Below are positions 10,231 through 22,224 of a stretch of DNA of 64,000 nt, one piece after another (within the stretch, counting starts at the first letter, position 1; each line of letters opens with the position of its first letter). Made by a program: the position numbers and the translations under genes. Origin of the DNA: Asterella californica (taxonomy: Eukaryota > Streptophyta > Marchantiopsida > Marchantiales > Aytoniaceae); contig JAYKYS010000018.1 in assembly GCA_036924285.1 (NCBI GenBank), forward strand, positions 3,534,001-3,598,000, in the 5' to 3' direction. The notes below the pieces were generated by a model. That model saw only the letters and a list, made by a program, of their open reading frames with translations. It ran no database searches and was not told the DNA's origin.

Positions 10231-11991
10231 TTCGTTCGACTCCAGTGCCACTAATGTTAGCTTTGTAGAGAGGGTGAGTTGACATTCTGAACCTTGCTGG
10301 TTTATGATATGTATTTTAAATTTCTCATGCTGTGAACTATATTCTGTCTATCGTTTAATGCAACTTTTAGAGAAAACAAAAGATCCATTAAAGTGATCCT
10401 TGTGCACAATAGAGATTCAAATCTTTGGATGATTTGTAATTTGATATTGATCTGTCGATGAGATCCAACCTCATGCAAGGAATGATCCATGCGTAAATAA
10501 AATCTCTAACAAATGTACCGAATGTATAAATAAAATAATTTCAACCGCAACATACTAGGGTCAAAACTTGCATAACACGCGACAATTGAGTCCATTACCT
10601 GAGGTCACCAATTTCTAATCAGTAAAATGATCTCAGGTTTGGTTACATTTGGAGTGAAAAAAACTCTAAATTGACGCTTAAACAAGTGACACCGATTAAC
10701 ATGTAGTGTGATTGTTATAATACTTCTTTATACGAGAAGGTACTCATTGTTAGTTCTTCCTCCACTTTACCTCGTATATGCACACAAACATGATAAATGA
10801 TAATAAGTGAACAAGGTTTCTTTTGGACAAGATTATGCCACCATTAAGTGTTATAAGTGGTTTAAATCATGTTGTCTACATCTAGCTAATGGATATATAT
10901 TGCATAATAATTTTAAAATTACCAATACAAAAGAAAAGGAAGCTCATGTAGATAGAAGGACATAAGAATCTCATAGAGTTCATAAGATCATACACTAACG
11001 ACATCAAAGAAGTTTGATTACATGAGCGACATTCACCTTCGCAAATCATAAATATTAAGTGACATAACAATAAAGGACGATTGGAAATATTATCTCTAAT
11101 ATTTTGAGCTTTTGGTCATCTGTCGTAACATATAGCAAAAATTATCCGAATGATATTTGGTTGCTTTGATCCTCTTCTCTACTATCAAGCCACATTTGCT
11201 TTTTCTCCTCAACCTCACAAAAGCAATCTTTGAAGTTGCTCAAGCAGTCGACAACAGTTGACTGATTTTTGTTGTATATTTTGGTTTTGCTTTAGAAATT
11301 GAGCACATGGTGCACTCATTGTGTTGGGGAGGCTTAACTTCCACATCAAGAGTTGACTAGATAGAGTTTGGTTAACCTCTTCCTTTCTTTGAGAAACATC
11401 AAATGCATGGAACATACATAAGATTCAGTCTTGGTTCAGTTCAAACCGTATTTGTTTGATCCGATTCTAAAGTTGGAAGGTTTGGTTCCATTCTGATTCT
11501 AACTTTGAATATTCTGTTCTGTCCCGTTTCCAAGTTTGAAGGTTTGGTTTGATTCATGTTCCAAAGGATGAACAACAGTTTGGTCCTAAATGGTTCCGAT
11601 TAGATGATTCAGTTCTAGTTTGGCCCGGTCTTCTTTTTTAGTAGGTTAATTTCGATTCAACTTCGAATTGCATGAATGAAGATTAATTTAATAGTTCTAT
11701 TGTATTAATTATCATAGCTGGTAGATTCTATAATGATTTTATGATTTTCTTCTAGCTGGTTCGGTTCTAAATAATGTGGTTCCGTTCTGGTTCTAAGAGT
11801 GGAAAATGGTTCGAGTTCAAAACAATTCAATTTCCAAAAGGGTTATGAACTATTTAAGTTGGTAACGGTTTGGTTTTAGTTTGGTTCCGTTCCACCTTGA
11901 ACTGGGTTAAGTACTAGCCATACATGGTGGATTACAGAAGCAATCCCTATAGACTCTAAGTATATCATCTTAGACCAACTTAAAGTCCTTA
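10231..11991. other. AT-rich spacer with a cryptically repetitive GGTTC-rich stretch
   Basis: No gene is supported. From about 11420 to 11910 the + strand is enriched in variants of GGTTC, GTTCC and TTTGGTT. Loosely repeated units such as AGTTxGAAGGTTTGGTT occur near 11475 and 11545. This looks like a decayed low-complexity expansion. Confidence 0.4.
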
Positions 11992-12312
11992 GAGCATCTC
12001 CACTCGTATAGAAATAAAGATCTCTTTATCTTTAATTCACATATGAAGAGTGAAAGATCTTTATCTTAGAGAAAGAATTTTCATCACAGTCTTTAAATAG
12101 ATTTCTAAATTTAAACTTTTCAAAATTATCAAAAACTATTCCTTAAACGGTTTGATATGGAGTTAATAGGTCTTTATTGCTATCTTTAAGTTAGAGAAGC
12201 GTGGTAGCTTTTAGGGAATTCTGCAAATTGAAGACTAGTATAAAGATCAGCGGTGGGAAAGTTTTCCTTAACTGGTTAGGGGAGCCTTTCAAGACCCGCG
12301 ATGTAGATGCTC
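11992..12312. mobile_element. MITE, PIF/Harbinger-like, with TTA target duplication
   Basis: The element begins GAGCATCTCCAC and ends with the near-complement GATGTAGATGCTC. It is flanked on both sides by TTA (11989-11991 and 12313-12315), the usual target duplication of PIF/Harbinger elements. It is about 321 bp with no coding capacity. The GAGCATCT terminus is common among plant MITEs. The inner terminal match beyond about ten bases is imperfect. Confidence 0.65.
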
Positions 12313-12315
12313 TTA

Positions 12316-12642
12316 ATATTCTTCCCCACGGCCTTGTATAGTGAATTCTTTTTTTCTTATCAGAAAATGTGTAAGTGTTATAATAATTTATTATAAAAAA
12401 ATAAATTATTTTATAGATATTATATGTTAACCAGTCCCGGAGTAGCCAACTCATCCGGAAAGAACTTATAAGTGAGAGCGGACTGATGCTTTCCTGGGGG
12501 TATAAGTATGGAGCAATAATTACCAAATTACGTCATTTTCAAAAGACATTAATTACTATTCTAACCCTTTCCGCAAGAAGGGTTAGAACGTTAATTAATG
12601 TACACCTATGTACACTTCAGTGTACATGCGTGAATATCCTCT
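12316..12642 (+). repeat. Dispersed ~300 bp repeat, copy B
   Basis: It runs from CCACGGCCTTGTATAGTGAATT through TCTTATCAGAAAATGTGTAAG and GGGGGTATAAGT to GTGTACATGCGTGAATAT, parallel to copies A and C. It abuts the right end of the MITE. Near 12563-12592 it carries a small hairpin (CTAACCCTTT / AAGGGTTAG) that resembles one at about 16722-16745. Confidence 0.6.
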
Positions 12643-13471
12643 GTCTGAATTAAACTCCAATGAGAATACTAGTACTTCGAGTCAACCAGAGTACCAGTAT
12701 CTCATTCTACGGGTTCACGGTGAGAAAAGTAAATGTTTTTGATAATGAAACTTGCATCTCAGAATGGAATATGTAAAACAAGGATTTAAATCAAAGCTCT
12801 CTCATAGCTTAGCACTTAATATTAATTTGAAAAGCAACTAATAGTATCGATAGAGAAAGGTAGAAATAAAAATTTCTAGGATTTCTTGGAGAAAAGTTAT
12901 TCTCTTCCAGCTTTTATGTCCAGATTGGCAGTTTAAACTTTTGACTTATGTAAAATTAAATCACATTTTACCAATAAGAGCAAACGGAATAACAGGAAGC
13001 TCACATCACTGAGCCTCCAATTATTCCGTTTATAACTCACACGGAAAGCTACTCCATGATTCAACGTGGAATATCATATCAGTAAAGTTGCTTGAATGTT
13101 GGGAGTCCTACAAACGGACGGGAAAGAGTCTTGTCACTCCTGTGATCAAAGGATGGATGGATGTACAGGAAGTATTCCTCGACGGGCGCCGGAAGCAGAG
13201 CCAGACTGTAAAGGGAACGCACGACATCTGTGCGCGCGCTTGAGAGATCGATCAGCATTTCACCAAATCAAAGATCAAGACGAGTTTTGCGTGACAGTTG
13301 CTATCGCTTGTTATCATTCTTCTTGTTACCAGCGTATTCGAAGTTTTTGGAACCGGAGATGGCAGCTGTTCTGATTGACTGACGAGTTTTGGAGATGGAC
13401 TTGTAAAATCCGGTTGGGATTCAAGATCCGGATAAAGAGCAAGATTTCTGATTAAAAGAGAGCCAGCCTTG
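12643..13471 (+). promoter_or_regulatory. Upstream region and probable 5' UTR of the membrane-protein gene
   Basis: The interval between repeat B and the ATG at 13472 holds no independent gene. About 12980-13035 contains an inverted pair AAACGGAATAA / TTATTCCGTTT. From about 13090 GC content rises, as expected for a transcribed leader. No clear TATA box was assigned. Confidence 0.3.
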
Positions 13472-15478
13472 ATGGCGGGATCTGCCATTGATGAGGTGAC
13501 CACAATCGGAGGCATAGCCACTGTTTCGTTGCTGCATTCTTTCATTCCTACGCACTGGTTGCCGTTCTCCATTGTCGGACGCGCTCAGAAGTGGTCCATT
13601 ACAAAGACTCTTATTGTCAGTAAGTCGCAGTTTCTGCTTTGACCTAATGTTTCCAGTATGTTTTCTCCGTTCTTTTGTGGATTGATCGTGCATTGCAGTG
13701 TGCCATTTCTTAGCTACCTGAGACTCATGACGACATGATACGGATCGTTGAAGGCGATGTAGAGTGCAATTCTCACGTTTCTAAATTGTAGGAGTCAGTA
13801 GTGGTTCTTCTTCACAGAAGGCGATCTTGACAGTCAGCTAATTTTATCCTGTTTTATTGTTTTTTTCTCTTATCCTCGCACCTAGGCTGGTAATTAGCGA
13901 TCCAAGATATACTTCTTCACAGACAAGAGTTAGCGGATAACTCCTGTTCCTGTGTGTAAGCTACAAAATCCGAAGTCTTTGTGAAGTTCTTGACATGTTT
14001 AAAGTCGCTGAGCTAGGACTCCCTCAAGATATATAGAAATTTATGCAGACGTATAACAAGACTCGCTAGTATTTCAGTAGAGATGAGTAACGCTTACATC
14101 GTCCAAAATTCTTCGATTTCTAGTTTCATCGTAGATTGTATCGCTAGCCTGGTTATGAACAATCTCAGCTACAAGTTAACGGTGTACTCCTTCTCACATG
14201 GACACACCCACAGAAGTCCAGATCTTTTGGTCTCTGTCTAACACAGTTCCGTTCTAGACTTTATCTAAGATGGGGCCTGGGACCCTTAGTAGAATATGCA
14301 GATCCTGCATAGTTAGTTCCGAAATTAGGAGCGAGTAACTCTAAAGATAAAAAATGAGCTTGGCCGGGCAAAGTTGTCTTTCAAATTTTTTTTACGTTTA
14401 GTTCTCGGACTGTTCATGAGAATCGTCAGCTACTTCCCCAAGAACTTTAGGTACAATCCCTTACATGTAGACACCTACAAAGGTGAGCTATCTCCAGCGA
14501 TATGTCTTTCCACATATTTTGAGTCCCTGCCTAAAAAGTATTTCAGTTGAGGTCTTTGACCACATAGAACGGTTCGTGTACGTCGGAAAGCATAATGTTG
14601 TTCTTTTCAAAGTACAAAACTTCCTGTCACGAGAATGAGCATATTTAGTTCGAGAATACCAACATATATTGAGAACGAGCATACCAAGTTCGAAGTGTAG
14701 AGCGGCGTTGGGGAAAAACTCGAAGTAAAGTTCCAATGGAGACTAATAGCATGTGTTTCAGTACCGTCAAGAGAAGAACTGTGTTCTAAGAAGTTGAGGA
14801 GGATAAGAGTGTCAGGATTTGTGTTTAGATATCATCAAATTTATCAGGTTCCAGCTAATTTTCAGTGGTATCGTTATGTGTCCTAAATTTTGTTCTCTGC
14901 TGTTGACAGCTGCCATTGGAGCTGTATGTCATGTGCTGTCAACCTCTTTGCTAGGCCTTGTGGCAATCAAGATGGCGAATACAATTGCCGGTGAAGAATC
15001 AGTACACCGGCTGGCTTCCCTTCTGCTCGTTGTCCTTGGAGGGACTTATATCATACTCTTTCTCACTGGTAAAGGAGGGCACGGTCATGGCCATAACCAT
15101 AACATGGAGAAGATGGCAGTTGCTGGATTAGTTCTTGTACCAGCTCTTTCCCCTTGTGCCACTACTCTACCTGTGTTTCTTGCAGTGGGAGACTCCTCCA
15201 CTAGTGCCTTGTTGCTCGCAGTTGGTGTACTCTTAATCAGCACCCTGACAGTCATGTGCTCTTTAGTTGCTTTGTCCTTTTATGGTGCCAGCCAACTTAA
15301 GTTTCATTGGATTGAGCGCTATGATAAGTTGTTAGTAGGAGTAGTGCTCTGTCTTGTAGGACTTCTGACCATCCTTTTTCACCATCATGATCATGAGCAT
15401 GACGAGTTACGACACAATGGCTTGCATGGAATAACGGATATAAACACGACTGGAAGAAAGCTGTCCATGTGGTCATAG
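13472..15478 (+). CDS. Polytopic membrane protein, NicO/UreH-like family, two exons
   Basis: Exon 1 (13472-13619) runs from ATG, reading MAGSAIDEVTTIGGIATVSL and then HSFIPTHWLPF. The intron (13620-14909) starts GTAAGT and ends TTGACAG. Exon 2 (14910-15478) continues in phase as TAIGAVCHVLSTSLLGL. The spliced ORF is 717 nt, giving 238 residues, and the joined frame stays open. Residues 12-30, 47-68, 82-100, 118-140, 145-170 and 188-205 are hydrophobic, suggesting about six membrane spans. A His-rich loop (HGHGHNHN) follows span 3 and a second (HHHDHEHDE) lies near the C terminus. The HSFIPTHW segment recalls the HxxxxDH element of nickel/cobalt (NicO) and UreH-like transporters. I recall a conserved plant protein with the same VPALSPCATTLPVFLAVG block. 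Metal transport is an inference and the substrate is unknown. Exon 2's apparent upstream extension to 14819 begins at a TTG and is intron. Confidence 0.75.
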
Positions 15479-16242
15479 TGGAAAAATTACCAGTTCTCGA
15501 GACTTCATAAACATCCGTTATTCCTAGCATTCCTGGTCACAATCGTGGCCCATATGTGTGCACCTGAGGCGAACTTTGTAACTTCTCATTCCTTCGTTCT
15601 CATACTGATGACTGCTCACAATTACGAATCTTCGTCGAAATTGGAGAAAGCAACCAAGTAGGATATCAAGGATCAGTTTAGTACTTTCAGCGACGAATTA
15701 CACCCTCGTTCGATTGATTTTAAATCGTTGCATGTTCAGAATCGGCACCCAGCCTTCAGAGTGTTTCACTGCCAGTGCAGGGGTTTGCAATCAAGGCTCA
15801 GCAAGCTTCATGAGCACGGCGACTTGGGTCAGAACGGCTTATGCAGCTTTCATATGCTCCCTTATCTCCGTCACGGATCTCCGTCATGACTCGAGGTCAT
15901 GAGGTACTTTCGTGCGAGGGAATAGACAAAGTCGATTCTGACGACAGGAGTACCGGTATTAGCCTTTCTTATGTACTTTCTGAAAATGAGTATCGTGCTG
16001 AATTCATTTACGGTGCATCTTCTGATTTCGTTTTAATATTCATCGTCACTTCATCTGGACTTCATTACAGAGGGGTGACAGGGAACACTCCGTTTGGCCC
16101 TGTCTGGTATACCCGATCCACCACATTCCCTATAGATATAGAGAGAGCAAGGCCTCAGGGGACAGTCATCATAGGGTGTAGATTCATAGGGAGACATCGT
16201 TTAGCATAATCGTTTTCAGTGTGTTCGAAATTATGAGAAATG
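15479..16242. other. 3' flank of the membrane-protein gene, no further gene
   Basis: This is probably 3' UTR followed by spacer. A 122-codon open frame at 15841-16209 has no recognisable composition or domain. I do not call it a gene. Confidence 0.4.
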
Positions 16243-16284
16243 AATCTCGAATGCAAAGTTAACGTTAACTTTGCATTCGAGATT
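16243..16284. repeat. Perfect 42-bp palindrome without loop
   Basis: The left arm AATCTCGAATGCAAAGTTAA continues to C at 16263. The right arm from 16264 is its exact complement read backwards, so all 21 base pairs match with no spacer. Confidence 0.9.
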
Positions 16285-16639
16285 ACATTAACGGGGCCTC
16301 CGATTCATGCAGGAGATTGAATGAACTTGCTTGTTGAGAAGTAATTGCGATGAAAATACTTGTTTGATAATAATCTATTAGTTACTATGATTTGAAAGAA
16401 TGGCTATTTCCAAGCTTACCTTTGCTGTTCTCAACCCAATGCACACGCAGCTCATTCATAGCTCGTTTGGAATTTCCAGATGCATGATTGTTACTGAAGG
16501 GCGCGGTGGAGATAGCTAAAAATGGGGGTGGAACTAGCATTTGCGAATTCTTAATGGTATGTTCGATATTGCTGTTAGTTGTTAGAGAAACGGGAGCAAA
16601 AGACTGAAGATTGTTTACTCTTGACTTCCTTGCATATTC

Positions 16640-16800
16640 ACCTCCTCCATCTTCTGATGGAGGAGGCAAATATGGATGGAGGAAGCAAATATGCAAAGGA
16701 GTTTAATTTAATACTTAACCTTTCTGGCAAAAAGAGTTAGGTATTATATTAAACTAAGTATATATTAGTGTATTAATGAGTGTACATTCTCGGTTTTGTA
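16640..16800. repeat. Cluster of small hairpins, MITE-like
   Basis: CCTCCTCCATC and GATGGAGGAGG form a hairpin at 16642-16667, followed by repeated GCAAATATG words. Next, TTTAATTTAATACTTAACC and TTAGGTATTATATTAAAC form a second imperfect stem (about 16702-16755). The inner loop CTTAACCTTTCTGGCAAAAA resembles the hairpin inside repeat B at 12563. The remainder is AT-rich. Confidence 0.5.
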
Positions 16801-17343
16801 CGTTTTGAAGCGCAGCACTCTGGCCAAGCTTTATGGGTTATTTTCTACTCTCTCCGTGTTTCTAGGCATTTTTACAAACAGAAATTAAATAATAAATATT
16901 ATATTATGTATTTATTTATATAAATAAATAATATTTTAATTTATATTCTATAATCTGGTGCGTCTGGTACTATTTTCTGTTTGACATGTCCTCGAATGAC
17001 TCTTTTTTTTGTTTGCATGCAAGGAAGTGAACAGTCTGTCAATAAATAAGCAGTGCAATGGACAAAGTTGACGTTGCAGTTTGGAATGAGACATGCTAAC
17101 TAAGAGAGAAAAAAAATAATTTTACACTGTTTGTCTTTTTCCTCTACCCGGCAAGAAGTACGCTTTGGATGCATATATTGTGATCTCGTTAAAGTAGCAA
17201 AACTGAAGAGTTTAAGGTGTGATACCGTTGTTGCTAATCATATCCACACCTTAAATAAATATCAGTTTGGACGACATATTTTTGAACTGGTCCGCTCTGA
17301 ACTCCGCCTTGTTCTCCTTTTCTTACTTATTCTTTATCCTTAA
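16801..17343. other. AT-rich spacer, no gene seen
   Basis: Short open frames only, with TTTA/ATAAATA-rich composition near 16885-16940. Nothing is recognisable. Confidence 0.4.
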
Positions 17344-17444
17344 TCTATATCTACATCATCCCAAACATCGATGCTCCTTGAATATACATGCAAATCTATA
17401 TTACATCATCCCAAATATCGATGTTCCTTGAATATACATGCAAA
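17344..17444. repeat. 51-bp tandem repeat, two copies
   Basis: The units at 17344 and 17395 share TCTATAT, TACATCATCCCAAA, ATCGATG and TCCTTGAATATACATGCAAA, with three or four substitutions and one indel. Confidence 0.85.
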
Positions 17445-18297
17445 AGGTGGTTTTGGAGAATGATCGGTAGAGGTAGAGCTGACATTTTGAGGACGAGGAA
17501 GCTGATAGTTTGAAATACTTCAAACGTTAGGTTAGTGTATGTGGAAAGAGAGTATATGGGGGTAGCGGCCACATTTTTAGACTTATAAATAGATGGCTCG
17601 CGTGGGAAGTCGTGGGCGGATGATCCACAAAAATTTACGACTTTTTTTGTTTTTAAGTTTGGACAAGGGAAGTTATACTTGATGAGACGGGCTTTTTCCT
17701 GACAATGGATTTGCTCGATGAGACAAAAAGATTATCGTTCCATCCGTTTTCGCGAGCGATCTTTTATCTTTTGTTGTCCATAGTTTACCTTTTCATTCAG
17801 AAGATTACATCGATTCAAAATCAATTTTATTTTTGAATCGTCTTATATTTTCCTTTTGTATTACTTGTTTTTTTCCGTGCTTGATAGGGCAAGCAGTGTG
17901 CGATGTGTCGACGAGGTGTAGACGAAGACATGTGAGAGAGGTTGGCATGCTCGACAATAGTTCTCAAATTGTAGCTAAGTTTCTCTATTCCGTAATTTGC
18001 ACTATGCGTCCATGGAGTCTGCGTCCGAAATCGCACAGCAAGTGTTGGATTCTCTTCCAAGCGACTCATACGAAGTAAAAGATAAAAATGAAAAACCCAG
18101 AGTCTTTTGAGCTGGAGGATATGTCTTGAACTCTAGACGGTCTTGCATTATCTTCGTATGGTTTCGCACTTGTGGTGATGAAGACTTCTTGGACGTCAAG
18201 TGTAGATGATTTTTTATCACCTAATTTGGTGTCCACTAAAGAGATAAATCGGATGTTCTCCCTGGTTGAGTTGTCCAGTCTCACTGGTGGTGGTCCT
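17445..18297. other. Spacer with no supported gene
   Basis: Open frames on both strands around 17827-18311 overlap one another and have no recognisable motif. I see no splice structure. Confidence 0.35.
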
Positions 18298-18404
18298 AAC
18301 GTTTTCAACAATGTTGAAAACGTTGTTCAACAATGTTGTATATCACACCATGCATGAGTGTCAACAACGGTTGACACTCATGCATGGTGTGATATACATT
18401 GTTG
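18298..18404. repeat. Two adjacent palindromes, one with ~35-bp arms
   Basis: The first (18298-18324) has arms AACGTTTTCAACA / TGTTGAAAACGTT around a single A. The second has a left arm from about 18331 to 18365 containing ATATCACACCATGCATGAGT, and its complement at 18370-18404 across the 4-base loop AACG. Pairing is perfect for 29 bp next to the loop, then continues with a 3-base offset through CAACA/TGTTG. Both arms use the word CAACAATGTTG. Confidence 0.85.
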
Positions 18405-18849
18405 CATTAGTTACACGTTGGCTGTTTATTTGGGCAGTCATTAGGATAATGATTTGCATCGTAAATCTTGCACTAAAATCTCGTTGGTGGAGTTTTTATG
18501 TCTCCTTACTGTAAGAGTGTCAACTGCGAAGCACCGGTCGGAGCCAGAGCTCCTGAGAAAAGCATCGGTAAGTGGGATGTAGTTCGGAAGTGCACCGTTT
18601 TCTTTGTCCGGACCACCGTGATCTGCTGAGGATTCCTCCTCCGCTTCCTTGTTGTTGTGGTCGATGATGTCTGTATGTTTTTTCTTGAAGTACCTCCAGC
18701 TGCAATGGGGGTAACGGTGGTTCTCCCGGAAAAAGAATATGTTTTTGATGTTCTCGGGGTTGATGTCCTACGGATTTATCAAGAAATTCTAAAGGAACTC
18801 CGATCTAGTCTTTTTGAAAGCACTCTTTCTCTTTCTAGGTGATGGGTTT

Positions 18850-19740
18850 TGGAGATATGCGTTGTATCAATTTTGTGGTTGGGGTTGTTCTTCAACCAAC
18901 ATGACCCTCTCTTGTTGTTGAGGAATACGACGTGCCTCTGGACCATCGGCGATATTGTGTTTTCTTTCATGACATATGATACAATAATCATCTTATTGTA
19001 GAGATGAGCAATGACTACTTGTATGTCCAGATCCTCCACAATTGGTATACAGTGTGTCGTCTCGTGTTGCGTTAGTGATCAATGATGGAGCTCTATATGT
19101 TCCAGTTTGATTAAGCTGTTCCAATTTGACTGGGATTGAGTCGATCTTATTATTTGTCAATATTTGTGCCGGTCGAGCAAATATTTGCATGGATGTTTGT
19201 CTCTGAATCTGCTGTATCGATGCTAGATGTAATGAGAAGTAGTGGTTGGATGATATCATATGTTGTATGACAAGGACACTTGTTCATGTTCCTACCGTGG
19301 GTTATGATACTAGCATGTTTGACCCCTTCAAATGGATTTCATGGATCGCCACCTAGCGATAGAAAACCTAGCTCATAAAACCACGACTCTGCTTGTCTTA
19401 TAAAATAAAGAGATATGCGAATTGCATTATTTCTGTTGTTTGTGATTTTTAGGATGACACCAATGGACTCGAATTTGCGAATGAAGGAGTTGAAATCTCT
19501 ACTTCCATCAAAACTGATATTTGAAAATGGTAATCTTTTTGTTGTCATGAACTTGGTTATTGATGTTGGGGTCACAAATATCGTTGATGGTGCAGCCATG
19601 CTGGTAGTAGCTGGTTGATTTGTCATATTTGGCTGTAGAAAGGATGTTGAGGACATATAAGGTGTAGTGGCAAAATTATGTCCTCCAAGGAGAAGTATCA
19701 GTATCCACATTCGATGAGTAAATATGTCTAGATCTGATCA
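18850..19740 (-). pseudogene. Ty3/gypsy-type gag remnant
   Basis: The minus strand encodes a capsid-like stretch at 19710-19339 with FDGSRDFNSFIRKFESIG and RQAESWFYEL, the usual gag pattern. In another frame at 19259-18993 it has a nucleocapsid knuckle reading YTNCGGSGHTSSHC, where the expected first Cys is replaced. Frame changes separate the parts and no protease or RT follows, so this is a fragment. Downstream frames to about 18780 are basic and may be more of the nucleocapsid. Confidence 0.55.
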
Positions 19741-20977
19741 GAGCTGGTGGTGGTGACATCCAGATTCAAAGTCGATAGCGGTGCCAAATGTGATGTATTG
19801 AGGGTAGAGCTCAATCGAGCTTATAACTTGAAGACCACATTGAGGATATGATATTCGTATGAAGGTAATATTCAGTAATGTCACGAAATCTAATCAAGGA
19901 AGGTGATGATGATGAGATGAATTCACACTATGAATGAGTGTATCGAAGTGATAAGAATCAAGAAAGAGAGAAATGGGTCAATTGCACCTCGATAGCACAA
20001 GCTCCTGATAAACAAATAAGTGAAGTATTTATAACAGTGGAATGAGAGCTAATAGCTCATGGATTATTCCATATCTATGTTTTACTTCAACAAATGTAGT
20101 TAAGCATGACATAAATACATAGATAAATCAAGTGTTTTTCTTGAATTCATTCTTGACGTGGTCCCATCTACCGTGCATAATATTTGTACACTCACAGAAT
20201 ACCTTGTGTCCTCTATCTAGACTTAGGAGGAGGGGGTGATAAAGAGTGATTTTTTTATTAAAATAACAATTCTCGTACATGATATAGACAGTCTACATTA
20301 AACAAACACCACATGTTTTAATGACACTCAGCTGAATATTCGCCGAATGGAAAACACAAGAAAAAGTTCATTTCACAATGAGTTTAAACTCATAGATGAT
20401 GAAAAGAGAGACATTAAAACTCCACGTAGAGGTAAGTCTATAGAATATGCATGTTTCTTTAGCTTTCACCCGGAGAGAAAACAAACAACAAAGGAGAATA
20501 TGCATCCAAATTGCACTTCTAAGAAAATGGAGGTTGGCTGACAACAGCTTTTAAAGAAATTAATGAAAAATATAGTGTACTAAAATGCACAGTCACGAGG
20601 AAAAGTACTGCTCGAAAGAATTTTGTAAATTGTGACTTGTGTAAAAGTTTTCTAAATTAGCTTCATTTAATTTAAATTACTAAATTTAAACCCATTTGAT
20701 AACTTGATTGCACATGCTCATTTAGATATACAAAACCCATAAGTGATTCGTTTGAAAAAAACCTTTCTCTGGTATAAAGAGAAAGTTAGGTTATAAATGA
20801 GTTAAGGTTAGGGTTAGGTTATAAATGAGTTAGGATATAAGTTAGGTTTACAAATGAAAAATATTTTTACTCATATTTTTAATTTGTAAACTTTAATTTA
20901 TAACCTATTCTTTTTTTTTTAAAGTTAATACATAAACCAAAGCTCTTTGTATATTCTCCTCTTCCGAACTTGGGAGA
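19741..20977. other. AT-rich spacer, no gene seen
   Basis: About 20760-20850 has short repeated GGTTATAAATGAGTTA words and a single GGTTAGGGTTAGG. About 20950-20986 has an imperfect hairpin around TTCCGAACTTGG. No coding signal. Confidence 0.4.
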
Positions 20978-21251
20978 GGTGAATATGCTCTTCCACGGCC
21001 TTGTACAGTGAATTTTGTTTTTCTCTTATCAGAATATGTGTAAGTGTTATAAAAGTTTATCCTTACAAGTTATTATAAAAAATTAAATTATTTTATAAAT
21101 ATTATATGTTAACTATTCCCAGAGTAACTCATTATCTGGAGAGAACCCATAAGTGAAGAACAGGGCATGCGTCCCTGGGGTATAAATCCGGAGCACTACA
21201 TGTTAACACGCGCCATTTCCCGAGGACATTAGTTAACATGGGTGAATATAA
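20978..21251 (+). repeat. Dispersed ~300 bp repeat, copy C
   Basis: It matches copies A and B from CCACGGCCTTGTACAGTGAATT through TCTTATCAGAATATGTGTAAG, AACCCATAAGTGAAGA and GGGGTATAAA, to ATGGGTGAATAT. Here a GGTGAATAT word stands at both ends (20978 and about 21240), which could be a target duplication, although the right-hand one is present in all three copies. Confidence 0.6.
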
Positions 21252-22224
21252 TATACAGTCTTCAAGAAGGAATGTACATGAATGACCTTTGCATGCAAAC
21301 TGTGGGAAAATAGTCATTAAACTCGGGATGTACATGAACTCTGATCACACCGGGACTAGATTTTGCAACTGAGTAGTAAACCTTCATTCGATACCAATGG
21401 CATGTTAACTTTGTGTTATTAGTAAATATAAATAATATAAAATAATATAAAGTGGAAATTAAATATTATTAAATATTAATTGTTAACAGAGCTTGTTAAG
21501 AGAGCAAATCCTTACATAAACCATAAGAGAAGAGCACACTACGCGCTTCAGAAGCTACAAGTCCCGGACCCTCGGACCAAATATACATTAATTTAGATGT
21601 ATAATGATTTAATACTTGGTATATCTTAAGGACAAATTAAATAATAAATCAAAGCATGCATATACTTCCTCCATGATAATAGAATAATGCATGCTTCGAA
21701 ATTACCTTCCCACCAAGTTCCAGGTGAATTCTTCTTCAAGCTTTCTTGTAAATTCTAACAACCTTTTTCTCCAACAGCACCCCTCAAAGGCGGAATATTA
21801 GTGAAGTGAAAAACTCGTACTGTGACATTGAGAAAGTCAACTGAAAAAGTCAACTCTCGACAAGAGAAATAATCCAAAAGTATGTGCGGTGGCAATTTGT
21901 TACCGAAGCAAACGTCCGGCAAAATTACGAGTCCCAGTCATGTCTCAACAGACTATTATGTGGCCCACCCCCTGTACCTTAGGTTTTCTGTCAAAATGCC
22001 TATGACTGAGTTTTTAACGGTATTTCTTTAAACCCCAGTGCCCTTATAAGTAGTCCTGGTAACCCGAAAACCTCTTGTTGCCAGTTTGTTTTTAGAGAAC
22101 AAAAAATTCAACCGTTAAGCATAAAATGGTCTTGACTATCAACTTTCATCAGAATGAAATCCTTGATCCTTTCACTACCACATAAACTGACTCGTATTTA
22201 CCAGCGTTTTATATTTTAAGAATG
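21252..22224. other. Spacer, no gene seen
   Basis: AT-rich at first, more balanced after 21780. I see no domain, repeat or RNA structure I can support. Confidence 0.4.

Noticed and set aside
14819..14909. Upstream extension of the transporter ORF beginning MCLDIIKF
   Set aside because: It begins at TTG, has no similarity to the protein family and ends at a good acceptor site. Exon 1 at 13472-13619 explains the N-terminus better.
15841..16209. 122-codon ORF after the transporter gene
   Set aside because: No domain, no splice context and ordinary 3'-flank composition.
20806..20822. Telomere-like GGTTAGGGTTAGG
   Set aside because: Only two units, and plant telomeres repeat TTTAGGG. It is part of a short GTTAGG-rich repeat.
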